This document shows positions 34,875-44,177 of a stretch of DNA of 64,000 bases, piece by piece. This DNA comes from Sunxiuqinia indica. GTDB lineage: Bacteria > Bacteroidota > Bacteroidia > Bacteroidales > Prolixibacteraceae. Where the stretch lies: contig NZ_WVEM01000003.1 of the NCBI RefSeq assembly GCF_009847015.1, positions 1 through 64,000 on the forward strand, given 5' to 3'. How positions within the stretch are numbered: position 1 is the stretch's first letter; every line of letters begins with the position of its first letter. The position numbers were made by a program, and so were the translations under genes. The notes beneath the pieces were generated by a model that made no database searches, had not been told where the DNA came from, and worked only from the letters and a program-made list of their open reading frames with translations.

Positions 34875-37800
34875 ATGAAACTGAGAAAGCTAGGCAAGAA
34901 TGAACTAAGCTATATCTTTAAGATCCTAAAAATCAAAGAAGAAGACAAACAGCTCATTTTAAATTACTTCTTTTTAGCAGGAAGTTGCGAATCTGATGAA
35001 TATACATTTAAACAACATTTTCATAAGGATAATTTGCAAGCAGATGAGCTAGATAAGATTAGCCCTAACATTATCAATAAAATACGATACTTTGCAATAA
35101 CAAAACCAGACGAGAACCTAGAATTGTTATCTCCAAATCTTTATCAAAAATTTTCGGAGCCTGACAATATTGTGTTTTTCGTTGGTGCCGGATTATCAAG
35201 GCTATTGGATTATCCAAGTTGGGAGGAGTTAGCTGATAGAGCTATAAAGGAATTACGAGATAAGAGGATAATTAATTATTACATAGAAGACAGAATCAGG
35301 AATACAATAAAAGATCCATTACAAAAGCTCTCCATCTTTGAATCGTATTTCAAACATGATTCAAAAGAATTCAAGGAATTTTATTCTCAAATTTTCAAGA
35401 ACGAAAAATCAAATTGTCAAGATAATCCGTATGATCTATTAGTGTGTCGTGAGTTTAAAGCGGCTTTTATAACTACCAATATTGACACAGAAATACTTGA
35501 AGCCTTAAAAAGAAAAGATTTGGCTACAAATATTAGTGGACCCAATGACGTTAAGAATCTACCAAAACAACCGAAAAATTACAGAGTAAATCTTGATATA
35601 AATGAACTGAAAACAGGTAGTGTCGCAATGATACATGGCAAATATGACGAACCAGAAAGCATAGTAATGTCAAACTTTGATTATATCAATAGTTACTACC
35701 GCAAAGACAATGACAAAATAAGTCAATTCCTTAAAAATGTATTCAAGCAAAAGACCGTTATTTTCATTGGGTATGGTCTGGCAGAACTTCCTATATTGGC
35801 GACCATAATTGATTCAAAAAAAATAACTCATTCTGAAAAGGAAAGTTCTGATAAAATCAAAAACCAAAAAAAACATTATTTACTTATAGAATCATATGAG
35901 AATGAAAAAAAACTTCAAGACGTTTATCGTACTTATTTCAATAATTTCAATATCGAAATATTGCCATATCATTTGGATGATGAAGGGTATGATCGAATTA
36001 CAAATGTGTTAAAATCATGGCGCAATTCACTTCGTTCTGAGAAAGAACAATTTATAAAAGATAGTTTTACGATAGAGCAGTTTTTTGAAACTGGTGCTAA
36101 TATAGAGCCAGTTATCAGGATAATCAAACCGCTTGAAAATATATTGTTATTTAATCAATTTTTTACCGAAATAGACAAAATCGATTATTTCTTTCGATTA
36201 CAAAAAGAAGGATTTTTTAATGTAGAAAAATTTCCCCCAGCCAATAATGACTCTCATCCTTTTTATCCTCCTTTGTTCTACATCGAAAAAATTGCGGCAA
36301 AATTAGGAAAAAGTGGAGATGCTCAAGATACGATATTGCATAGCATTTTAAGAATTATCTATGATGTATCAAAAAGCTTTGAATCCAGCAGTTTCAATGA
36401 TCTCAATAAAAATACAATTTGGTATTTTATTCGTATTATTAATCATCTGCCGAATGCGATATTGACCGAAAAATTTGTCAGTGAGGTGATAAATGTTTGG
36501 ATTTTGAATTTCTCAGCTTCCGATTCAAATATTGAAAGTATCTTAAATACTATTTTTATAAAGTTTTGTACCGTTGAAGATATTTCAAAGGCTGAAATGA
36601 TATTAAAATCATTTCTTTCAAAAATATACAAATCCAAAAATGAATTTATTGAAGATGAGCTGAACTTCAGATACTTGATAAAAGAGAACAAACATGTAAA
36701 AGTATTTCTTGAAAATAGTTCTACTGATTTTATTTTTTTCTTATCTGATCTTGTAAATTATTTGAGAGTAGAAAACTATCCCATCGAATTTAAATTTGAA
36801 GCTAAAAAAATAGAGTATCATTTCAAAGCTAAACTCGTAACCGATAAAACCTTCGAATATAAATTAACCGATATTACAAATGATGTTGTAATTGAGAAAG
36901 GAGACATAAATTTTTCTTATTATTCAGACGAAAATGCAATTAAGAGAAAAATCATTTCGTTGATAGGAAACTATTACATAGGTGATGATTCAATTGTTAA
37001 CTTATACTATTTTTCTCATTGGGGAAAGCAAAGCTTTCGGTTAAGTGATGATATTTTTGACGATAGTATACATTACAGAAAAGATTTTGTTATAGTCTTA
37101 AGCCAATTCTTAAAACGAATTTTACTTGAACAAGCGAAAAGTAAGCCCGAAAATATAAGTACGATTGTTCGTAGTTATTTTGATCGAGAATATTCCATCC
37201 CCTTTTTCAAACAACTCTCGTTACCTATTATTGAAGTAAACTTTAGCTATTTCTCCGAATTCTTTTTAAATACCGTTTTAGATGAAAATCTATGGATTAA
37301 CAATTTGAATTTTGGATTAGAGAAAAGCCTAAAGAATTTTTTGAGAAGAAATACGAAAAAGCTTCATAAAAGGCATTTTGACAAAATCAATTTGATTATT
37401 CAAAACATCGAGAAGAAATATAAAACAGAAGATGAAGATTTCAAGAGAAAAATTGATTTTGATAAATTGGAATGGCTTGATGCCCTCAAAGAAAGCCCAT
37501 CATTCAAAACTGAATATGACATATTGAATTCTAATTATCGTTTGGAACCAGATTATTTTTCTTCGATGGGGAAAATTAAATACTATTCAGGCGAAGTCTC
37601 GCCTTATAATGTAGAAGAACTTCTATCATTTAACGTTTCAGAATTATATTCCGTAATAACAAGCTTCAAACAAATAGACCATTTTGACTTTAAAAATGGT
37701 TCAATCAGGGGATTGGCAAGTTCAGTACGTAAAATTGCAGAATTAAGCCCGTCTAAAATGATAGAGTTACTGGAATATAATTATTTAGTCCCTATTCCTT

Positions 37801-39167
37801 ATATGAATGGAATAATAGAAGGGATTATAAAAGTAATGAAAAAAGACGAACGAGAACTGAACCTGAAAAGGCTTTTTGAAATCATTCTAATTTATATTAA
37901 ATCGTCCGAGTTTCGTACTGATAAGTTAATGATTAAAGAATACTACGATGATTTTCAAAAAGAATGGCTAATTACTGAAATAGCCCAATTAATAGAAGAA
38001 CACCTAAAAAATCAAACACAAGAAACTGATAGTGAAGAAATTATTCGCCTAATTCTTTTAGATATTTCGAAATATTTAAATGATTTAAAAGGAGATACAT
38101 ATTCAGAGAAAGATGGGAAACAATTTCGGGACTATAACCTAAATTATACATTAAACTCTTCAAAAGGTAAAGTTTTATTGTCGTTATTTGAATTTGCATG
38201 GTACATTAGTACTACCTCAAAATCACAATCCATTGACCCAACAGTTAAACAAATATTTATCCAGGCTTTTGCTAGTAAACATAGAGATGCTTTTATCATT
38301 TTTGGAACATATCTCTCCCAATTTATATCCATTGACAAAGAGTTTAGTGATGAATGGATAAAGAAAATTCTGAAGTTGGAGGATGAAGAATGGAAATGTT
38401 TTTTTGGAGGATGGTTATTTTTCAAAATGCAGCATTGTTCTAGGGAAATATACAATAAACTAAAAACTCATTTCAGAAGAGCCTTAGATTTGAAGTTTTA
38501 CATAGAAGATTTTCAAAATAGTGGATTAATACGTTCAATACTCATTGCATATTATTGGAATTATGAAGGAGTCAGAGGAAGGATATTTCAAAAGATGCTC
38601 AGAGAAGCAAATATAGAAATCCTTGGAATAATTTTGGGATATGTTTGCACTGATTTCTACGAATTTGAAGAGCATAACATGTTAGATTCAACCCGGCCTA
38701 AAATCTTGGCTCTTTGGAAAGATTTAAAAGTTAAAAGTGAGTCTTTTACGGAGGAAGGAATAGAAAAAATTCGTTTCGAGATGTTTGAGTTGATCCGGTA
38801 CTGGGAAAAAATTAATCAGGAGCTATTTGAACTTCTTTTGTATTCCATTGACAATTTTAAACCAGGGAAACCTGTTAAAGGCTTGGTTGAAGAGCTTAAG
38901 AGATTATTGGATACAGCAAAGGAAACGAATGCGGTGTATGTTTCGCAGTTGATACTAAAACTTACAGAAAGAAAATATTGCCCGTTTTCTGAGGGAGAAT
39001 TTGGAGGTGAAATTTATGATACGCTTGAAAACTTAGCTTTAATGCAAAACAATCAAATAATTCAAGACACGAAAGATTCTTGTACGAACCTTATTAAAAA
39101 CAGTAATGGCTTACAAAAGAGAGGCAGAGAGATTTTGAGGAAAATGAATGACAACTTACAAAATTAG
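34875..39167 (+). CDS. very large SIR2-domain protein, probable NAD-consuming defence effector
   Basis: The protein has 1430 aa. The SIR2 domain is at about residues 95-330: NAD-binding FFVGAGLSR (101-109), FITTNIDTEIL (198-208) with Asn 202 and Asp 204, IHGKYDEP with His 254, and VIFIGYGLAE (295-304). A helical segment of about 90 aa precedes it. The remaining 1100 residues are Lys/Glu/Ile/Leu-rich with no motif I recognise and no P-loop. Known defence sirtuins (DSR1, DSR2, ThsA, SIR2-pAgo) deplete NAD on infection. This one fits the SIR2-plus-large-helical-sensor plan but is longer than DSR2 (about 1000 aa). It is a lone plus-strand AT-rich gene among minus-strand cargo, about 400 bp from the ArdC start. 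Confidence 0.85.
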   Translation: MKLRKLGKNELSYIFKILKIKEEDKQLILNYFFLAGSCESDEYTFKQHFHKDNLQADELDKISPNIINKIRYFAITKPDENLELLSPNLYQKFSEPDNIVFFVGAGLSRLLDYPSWEELADRAIKELRDKRIINYYIEDRIRNTIKDPLQKLSIFESYFKHDSKEFKEFYSQIFKNEKSNCQDNPYDLLVCREFKAAFITTNIDTEILEALKRKDLATNISGPNDVKNLPKQPKNYRVNLDINELKTGSVAMIHGKYDEPESIVMSNFDYINSYYRKDNDKISQFLKNVFKQKTVIFIGYGLAELPILATIIDSKKITHSEKESSDKIKNQKKHYLLIESYENEKKLQDVYRTYFNNFNIEILPYHLDDEGYDRITNVLKSWRNSLRSEKEQFIKDSFTIEQFFETGANIEPVIRIIKPLENILLFNQFFTEIDKIDYFFRLQKEGFFNVEKFPPANNDSHPFYPPLFYIEKIAAKLGKSGDAQDTILHSILRIIYDVSKSFESSSFNDLNKNTIWYFIRIINHLPNAILTEKFVSEVINVWILNFSASDSNIESILNTIFIKFCTVEDISKAEMILKSFLSKIYKSKNEFIEDELNFRYLIKENKHVKVFLENSSTDFIFFLSDLVNYLRVENYPIEFKFEAKKIEYHFKAKLVTDKTFEYKLTDITNDVVIEKGDINFSYYSDENAIKRKIISLIGNYYIGDDSIVNLYYFSHWGKQSFRLSDDIFDDSIHYRKDFVIVLSQFLKRILLEQAKSKPENISTIVRSYFDREYSIPFFKQLSLPIIEVNFSYFSEFFLNTVLDENLWINNLNFGLEKSLKNFLRRNTKKLHKRHFDKINLIIQNIEKKYKTEDEDFKRKIDFDKLEWLDALKESPSFKTEYDILNSNYRLEPDYFSSMGKIKYYSGEVSPYNVEELLSFNVSELYSVITSFKQIDHFDFKNGSIRGLASSVRKIAELSPSKMIELLEYNYLVPIPYMNGIIEGIIKVMKKDERELNLKRLFEIILIYIKSSEFRTDKLMIKEYYDDFQKEWLITEIAQLIEEHLKNQTQETDSEEIIRLILLDISKYLNDLKGDTYSEKDGKQFRDYNLNYTLNSSKGKVLLSLFEFAWYISTTSKSQSIDPTVKQIFIQAFASKHRDAFIIFGTYLSQFISIDKEFSDEWIKKILKLEDEEWKCFFGGWLFFKMQHCSREIYNKLKTHFRRALDLKFYIEDFQNSGLIRSILIAYYWNYEGVRGRIFQKMLREANIEILGIILGYVCTDFYEFEEHNMLDSTRPKILALWKDLKVKSESFTEEGIEKIRFEMFELIRYWEKINQELFELLLYSIDNFKPGKPVKGLVEELKRLLDTAKETNAVYVSQLILKLTERKYCPFSEGEFGGEIYDTLENLALMQNNQIIQDTKDSCTNLIKNSNGLQKRGREILRKMNDNLQN

Positions 39168-39247
39168 ATGGAATTTAAATCACACTATCCATAGATGGTC
39201 CAATTCCTACCCAATACGGCCATTTAGCGACCAATTTCAATTTCCTT

Positions 39248-39703
39248 TTACCCTTTACGAGGCTGCAAAAATTCTGATATTGTCTTACATATATCGACAT
39301 TTGATACATATCGATAAATTTGAGGAGGATGAAAGCTTGAATCAATGGTTCGTAGATTATCCAAAGTTACTGGACTAAGTTTCTTTATACCCTCAATATC
39401 GATTCCTATAGCCTTTTCTTTTCCCTTGTAATAATTATCATACCTAAGTTTATCTATACCCAGAGAGTCAGAAAATTCGTTCCACATTTTTTCCGGAGTA
39501 GTTTCGATAATTTGTCTTATTACTCCGAATCCCACAACTGACTTTATTGGAGAGGATGCGTAAATGATTATGTAGTCCCCAACTTTTACATGTGGTTTTA
39601 TCTTTCGTAGTTCAATACTTTTTTCTTTTGTAAGAATCTTCTCTGCAAACTCAGGTTTAACCGAAATAAACAGGTATTTTTTTATAGAATTTAATTTCCC
39701 CAC
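39248..39703 (-). CDS. ASCH-domain protein
   Basis: This 151-aa protein opens with YLFISVKPEFAEKILTKEKS, followed by IELRKIKPHVKVGDYIIIYAS and VVGFGVI. This is the ASCH fold (related to PUA), thought to bind RNA or modified nucleotides. Its start overlaps the end of the GNAT-PIN gene by 13 nt, so the two are translated together. It converges with the SIR2 gene, with 80 bp between stops. The C-terminal 45 residues are not part of the core fold. Confidence 0.85.
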   Translation of the reverse strand: MGKLNSIKKYLFISVKPEFAEKILTKEKSIELRKIKPHVKVGDYIIIYASSPIKSVVGFGVIRQIIETTPEKMWNEFSDSLGIDKLRYDNYYKGKEKAIGIDIEGIKKLSPVTLDNLRTIDSSFHPPQIYRYVSNVDICKTISEFLQPRKG

Positions 39704-41763
39704 CTTCCTATCTGATATATCTGATTAAAAATAATCTTGTCCACTTTTACTGGTGATGCAAAGGTATTCTCTTTTCTTCCATTACTGACAAATATTTGCC
39801 TGATTAAAGACAATTTTATTGGATTGTGAAATACCTCAGTTCCACTAAATCGCAATGCTTTAATGGGAACATTAATATCATTGCTACACAATTCGTAAAT
39901 ATTTTTCCACTCATAGATTCCGTAATGCTTATTTTTTTGAAACAAAACTTTAGGCTTATCCGTCATTACTTCATCCAAATAGGATGATGCCACAATTGAA
40001 CTGCTTCTTGCAAAATGTTTGTTACTACTAGCATACCACAATATGCGGGCAGGGCTGACTTCATTAATCGGTCTTACATGCCGGTAATATACGTTTTCCA
40101 TATTCCATAATTTCTCAGGATTAGCGCCAAACAAAGTAACTCCTGAAATATTTGGATCAAAAAGTTGACCAGCCCAGTATGGTTTGATAGGTACTATATA
40201 ACATGGTATATCCAAATCTAAAAGTTTTAGTGGAAATAAACGGCGTTCCAGTTTTAATAGGATTTTTTGTTTTTCATCACTACTCACCAGGTCCGTAATT
40301 TCTTCCGCCAAATTGCTTTCCCAAATATCTCCTATAAAATCCGTAAGTTGATAGCTTTCAATCATTTTGCCAATTACTGCTTTGATCCAACCAGTTGATT
40401 GTCGATTGAATCCCATTCGTTGAAGAACAGACTGCTGACTTTCAGATAAAAAGCTTTCTTGGATTTGTATTGAAGTTAGGCCTTTGCTTATAGCTTTATT
40501 AATAAAATCGGATACAAGCTGCATAAACAGAGTCTGTTTTTGGTCTGTCTCCGACAAACGAATAAATGAAATAACCAATTCTGTGCCTTCAGATTTGTAT
40601 GCAAAGAATGCGATGGCTTTACCTTCAGATTTTATTACCTTAATTTTTGAAAGATTGATTTTTGAAGCCTCTCCGTAAACGATATTTTTAAACGAAATCT
40701 TTCTTTCCGATTCTGATTTAGAAAGAAACTGGTCAATATAAATATCCAGTTCTGATTTTGATACATTAGATATTGAATGAAAGGTAACACCGGCAAGTCT
40801 TACCGGCGAATATTCTTCTTTATTAACCAACTGGTCTATCTCAATAATAAATTCATGAGGGCAAAATACCTGAATCCTAAAATTATTCTCAATCTCTTCT
40901 CTTTTTTCTAATATTCCCTGATCTAATGTCACGAAATATGGGATTTCTGCAACAATGGATGTTGCTAATTGCTTTCGGTCCGATCTATCATTCTCTGTAT
41001 TGCCTGGGATAAATGATTCTAATAGGTTCGATACATCTTTGTATTTCTCAATATCGAAACGGGCAACTAAAAAATTTTGCAAAAAGGCCCTGGTTCTTTC
41101 CGCTCGCTTATAGTTTTTATCTCTTGTAATCTCATTTAACAACTCCGGGGCATAAAAATAATCTACTTCTTCAACCAGCCAGTCTGCCATCAAGGATCGC
41201 GGGTCTTGAGACGGTTCAAATTCAATGTCATTATCCCTTAACTTCAGAATTATATTTGCATCTAATAATGCTTTGACTTTTAACGTAGTACTGTTTCCTA
41301 CACCACTAAATAGATCGGGTTTATTGAAATCATACCACCATTTATAAAGATAATTTTCATCAATACTTCGACTCCGCACTTGTCCCTTGCACACAAAGCC
41401 ATACCTTTTCCATAATTCTGTCGCATGGAAATAATCAGCCCTGCAACTTAGAGAAATTCCCATATATGTTGCTTCATATTTACGTCTTAGTTCATCAAGC
41501 AGTTTTGTTGGTACACCATGCCCTCGACTTTCCTCTGTGACACAAAGATGGACAATGGAGATCCTGGAATAACGTACGACAAGTCGGAACATCAGGTATC
41601 CGATTAACTCAGTGCCACTATGGGCAACAATTATACATTTTTTTCGGGCATGGTCGATAAAGCCGCCATCAGGCATAAATCCCAGTGTTTGAGAATGTTT
41701 CTTCCCCAGTGCTATGACATCCTGAAAAAAACGATGATGCTGATTTATGTGTTCTATCTCCAT
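39691..41763 (-). CDS. GNAT acetyltransferase - PIN nuclease-like fusion protein
   Basis: The protein has 690 aa with at least three parts. Residues 1-150 are a GNAT domain with the CoA motif region VTEESRGHGVPTKLLDELR (about 75-93). Residues 163-312 look like a PIN nuclease: LLDANIILKL with Asp 168, LLNEITRD with Glu 211, DRSDRKQLATSI with Asp 259/262, and FVTLDQGIL with Asp 281, the expected acidic set. Residues 320-490 resemble a second, degenerate GNAT domain (SIQIQESFLSESQQSVLQRM then GFNRQSTGW). The last 200 aa are unassigned. The ASCH gene overlaps its 3' end. A tRNA- or RNA-directed conflict role is inferred from the domain set and cargo location. No experiment on this arrangement is known to me. 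Confidence 0.8.
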   Translation of the reverse strand: MEIEHINQHHRFFQDVIALGKKHSQTLGFMPDGGFIDHARKKCIIVAHSGTELIGYLMFRLVVRYSRISIVHLCVTEESRGHGVPTKLLDELRRKYEATYMGISLSCRADYFHATELWKRYGFVCKGQVRSRSIDENYLYKWWYDFNKPDLFSGVGNSTTLKVKALLDANIILKLRDNDIEFEPSQDPRSLMADWLVEEVDYFYAPELLNEITRDKNYKRAERTRAFLQNFLVARFDIEKYKDVSNLLESFIPGNTENDRSDRKQLATSIVAEIPYFVTLDQGILEKREEIENNFRIQVFCPHEFIIEIDQLVNKEEYSPVRLAGVTFHSISNVSKSELDIYIDQFLSKSESERKISFKNIVYGEASKINLSKIKVIKSEGKAIAFFAYKSEGTELVISFIRLSETDQKQTLFMQLVSDFINKAISKGLTSIQIQESFLSESQQSVLQRMGFNRQSTGWIKAVIGKMIESYQLTDFIGDIWESNLAEEITDLVSSDEKQKILLKLERRLFPLKLLDLDIPCYIVPIKPYWAGQLFDPNISGVTLFGANPEKLWNMENVYYRHVRPINEVSPARILWYASSNKHFARSSSIVASSYLDEVMTDKPKVLFQKNKHYGIYEWKNIYELCSNDINVPIKALRFSGTEVFHNPIKLSLIRQIFVSNGRKENTFASPVKVDKIIFNQIYQIGRWGN

Positions 41764-41973
41764 GACTAAAGTGTGATAGTTGGTTGTTTATGATTGTTCT
41801 ATGAGTTTAAAGGAATCAGGATTTATAAGGGTGCATTTATTAAATCATAATTATATCCCCAAATTTAACTTCTTCAGCATCTCTATTGTTCCCGTTTCCA
41901 TTTTTGAAAAAGCGAACCATTTTTTCCCGAGGTCTTTTAATGATGCTCACAGCCTTGTGGTCTTCCCATTCGC

Positions 41974-43404
41974 TCAAACCTTTCCCTCCTTTGCAATGGT
42001 ATAGAAAGTACTTCTGCCTTGTCCGTGTTTTTCAACAAGGTTCTCCTCAACCAACTCGGTAAGTATCTCATACGTTTTTGTATTTTTTAAACCGATCAGT
42101 TCTGCTGCCTCTTTTCTTGAAATTTTATTATTATCCAGTATGTATAGAAGTATATCCTGTTTTTCTTTCGTTAATCGTTCGTAATCGTTCATAATCGTTC
42201 GCAGTCGTTCGTAATCGTTCGCAGATGGTTCTCCTTCCAACGATATATTGATTGGAACCGGTCGTATAATTTCCACATCAAAAAAGTCATTCTTTTCTTC
42301 AATTTTAGGACTTGGTAAACCCAGTTCCTTGCAGGCATTGATAATCCGGTTTATTCCGCTTCCCCATTGTTCAATCAGTCCCAGCTCTTTAAAAATATGG
42401 GCAATTACCCGATTCCTCGCTTCGCTACGTCCGTTAAAGATATCTTCAATCGTAATGTTACTTGGCAAACTGCCAGGAGAAACTATGTTTACAATATCGT
42501 CATAAATTCCTACCTTAACGTCCCGCCCTTGATTCACATAGTCTCTATGAATTAGGGCGTTGACCAGAGATTCGCGCAGGGCCACTACCGGAATTTCATA
42601 CGTTTCCTTTCGGTACAATCCTTCTATTTCAGCTTTCAGGTTGATATGGTTCAATACAAAATTTTGAGAATTTTCAAGGATGGAAAAAATGTCGCCTCCA
42701 TACTCTTTTTTATCGATAAAAACATCCATGGTAGTTCCCTTAAACCGGGCGCACTTTACGGTACAATGGGGAAGTTTACCAAGTAGTATCACCAGTGCGT
42801 TGGTGGGATAGTTCTTACCATTCTCGGTTTTAATCAGCTTCAGGTTTCTTAGCTTATCTTCATTCATTGGCTTCCCAATATTTTCAAACCGTTGTAACAC
42901 CGGAGAAATATCGAGCTGGTCAAATGCGAAATCGAAACAGATTTCTTCGTCAAAACTAACGTGCCGTTTTTGACGTTCCAGTTCGGCAATTGTATCTAAG
43001 TCGGCAAGGCGGTTAGTTGCCCCGATACGAACGTAAGTCCCCTCAGACTTGCCCTGGCTTTTCAGAAAGTATGGCTTCAAATTGCCCCTAACAATTTCAA
43101 TTACCAACAGCAATTTGCCTTCAACATTCACGCTGTATATTTCAGGCATGATTCCCGGAGAACAGTTGTCCGTAATAATCGAGGCAATACTATCTTGTAT
43201 TTCAAACAACTCATCGTCGTTTATCCCTGTAATTTCCCGGTTGTTATTTACGCCAACAATCAGTTTTCCTCCGCTTGTATTGGAGAAAGCAATGACTGTT
43301 TTAGCAATTTTTTCATTTTTAGGCAAAGCTTCTTTTAATTCGAGCGTTTTGCTTTCGCCTTTTTGTATTTGTTCAATCAGTTTCATAATTCCAAAGATAT
43401 TCAT
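41974..43404 (-). CDS. AlbA_2 (Schlafen-like) DNA-binding/ATP-binding transcriptional regulator
   Basis: The protein has about 476 aa. The AlbA_2 domain is at about residues 1-125: GESKTLELKEALPKNEKIAK, IAFSNTSGGKLIVGV, and GTYVRIGATNRLAD. A C-terminal GHKL-like region follows: ALRESLVNALIHRDY, then LIEQWGSGINRIINAC, as in the family named putative transcriptional regulators with an HTH. The last 60 aa form a winged helix (ISRKEAAELIGLKNTKTYEI). Between these lies a linker encoded by five 10-bp tandem repeats. The frame opens with TTG at 43413. ATG at 43404 or 43386 is more likely the start. Targets are unknown. Confidence 0.85.
   Translation of the reverse strand: MNIFGIMKLIEQIQKGESKTLELKEALPKNEKIAKTVIAFSNTSGGKLIVGVNNNREITGINDDELFEIQDSIASIITDNCSPGIMPEIYSVNVEGKLLLVIEIVRGNLKPYFLKSQGKSEGTYVRIGATNRLADLDTIAELERQKRHVSFDEEICFDFAFDQLDISPVLQRFENIGKPMNEDKLRNLKLIKTENGKNYPTNALVILLGKLPHCTVKCARFKGTTMDVFIDKKEYGGDIFSILENSQNFVLNHINLKAEIEGLYRKETYEIPVVALRESLVNALIHRDYVNQGRDVKVGIYDDIVNIVSPGSLPSNITIEDIFNGRSEARNRVIAHIFKELGLIEQWGSGINRIINACKELGLPSPKIEEKNDFFDVEIIRPVPINISLEGEPSANDYERLRTIMNDYERLTKEKQDILLYILDNNKISRKEAAELIGLKNTKTYEILTELVEENLVEKHGQGRSTFYTIAKEGKV
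42171..42220. repeat. five tandem 10-bp repeats inside the AlbA_2 gene
   Basis: On the minus strand the unit is close to ACGAACGATT, repeated five times with one or two changes per copy. It encodes ANDYERLRTIMNDYERL. The period is not a multiple of three, so loss or gain of one unit shifts the frame. In both other frames I read a stop soon after the array: one immediately (TAA) and one after 13 codons. Confidence 0.85.
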
Positions 43405-43800
43405 AATTCTCAAGGCAGTAACCTACATTCTTTTGAATATCGCTTCTGTCGAAAATTTAAACTCATAAGTTGTCATATTTATGATAATACACATGCAGAC
43501 TGAGAAGGTTTAGCGCCACTTGGTCTTACGAAAAATGATGATAGCATTGCCCCATTTCAGCTTGACTACATGTAACGATTTTCCGTCCTCATTTATGTCC
43601 TGCATATCTCCAGACGTCAAGACGACAATATAACAAATTAATTACAAGCGAATTGTACATATAAGCCAAAGAGTTTATCCACGTAATTTAACAGAGGATT
43701 ATTGCCGTTTCAAATTTGTCCTTTCGTTTTTCAGATCAATTTCCCTTTTTCGCAGGGCGAGGCAGGGCGCTGTCGAAAGCAAATTTTTAACCGCACAACT
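43405..43800. other. 396-bp intergenic region without a recognised gene
   Basis: It separates the divergent AlbA_2 gene from the small basic ORF. It is AT-rich on the left. Near the right end there are repeated GCAGGGCG words (TTCGCAGGGCGAGGCAGGGC), loosely recalling the GC-rich oriT hairpin. I find no promoter pair or hairpin I would defend. Confidence 0.5.
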
Positions 43801-44028
43801 ATGGCTAAGAAAAAGCGATCGACAGCACGGAGAGTTAAAAGACAAAAACTTAATTCTTCAAAAAAACAAGAGCAAATAGCTCAGTTAAAAAAGTCAAATA
43901 AGATCACCAAGTTTTTGGGAAATCAATTGCTTGGGATACTGATCAAAATAGTATTCGAACAACCAATCCGGGACTTGATATCCTGTTTATTTGCATTATT
44001 GAAAATTGCTTGGAATCTGCTATTTTGA
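43801..44028 (+). CDS. small basic protein with hydrophobic tail, unknown
   Basis: The protein has 75 aa starting MAKKKRSTARRVKRQKLNS. The first 40 residues are Lys/Arg-rich and probably coiled, and the last 30 (IRDLISCLFALLKIAWNLLF) are hydrophobic. The frame is open 33 codons further upstream, but that part is not protein-like. It stands alone on the plus strand between the AlbA_2 gene and the relaxase gene. It could be a membrane-active or toxin-like peptide, but it may also be a chance frame. Confidence 0.4.
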   Translation: MAKKKRSTARRVKRQKLNSSKKQEQIAQLKKSNKITKFLGNQLLGILIKIVFEQPIRDLISCLFALLKIAWNLLF

Positions 44029-44177
44029 TACTGTCTGCTTAAATAGATTGCAAGCAGCGAGTTAACGTATATCCGTATTGCTCTGATAATTATTGGAGTT
44101 GTAAACCCATGCACCTAGTTTAAAAAAGTATGGTCATTTTTTTAAATTCTGTTTCTTTTATTGTACTTACATCAAGT

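Noticed and set aside
39148-39378. 76-aa plus-strand frame after the SIR2 gene
   Set aside because: Most of it lies opposite the ASCH gene, which has a clear domain; the product is not protein-like.
41764-41973. Plus-strand frame 41780-42004
   Set aside because: Overlaps the end of the AlbA_2 gene and the leader of the GNAT-PIN gene; no protein-like features.
42171-42220. CRISPR-like array
   Set aside because: The units are only 10 bp with no spacers and lie in a coding frame; no cas genes are present.
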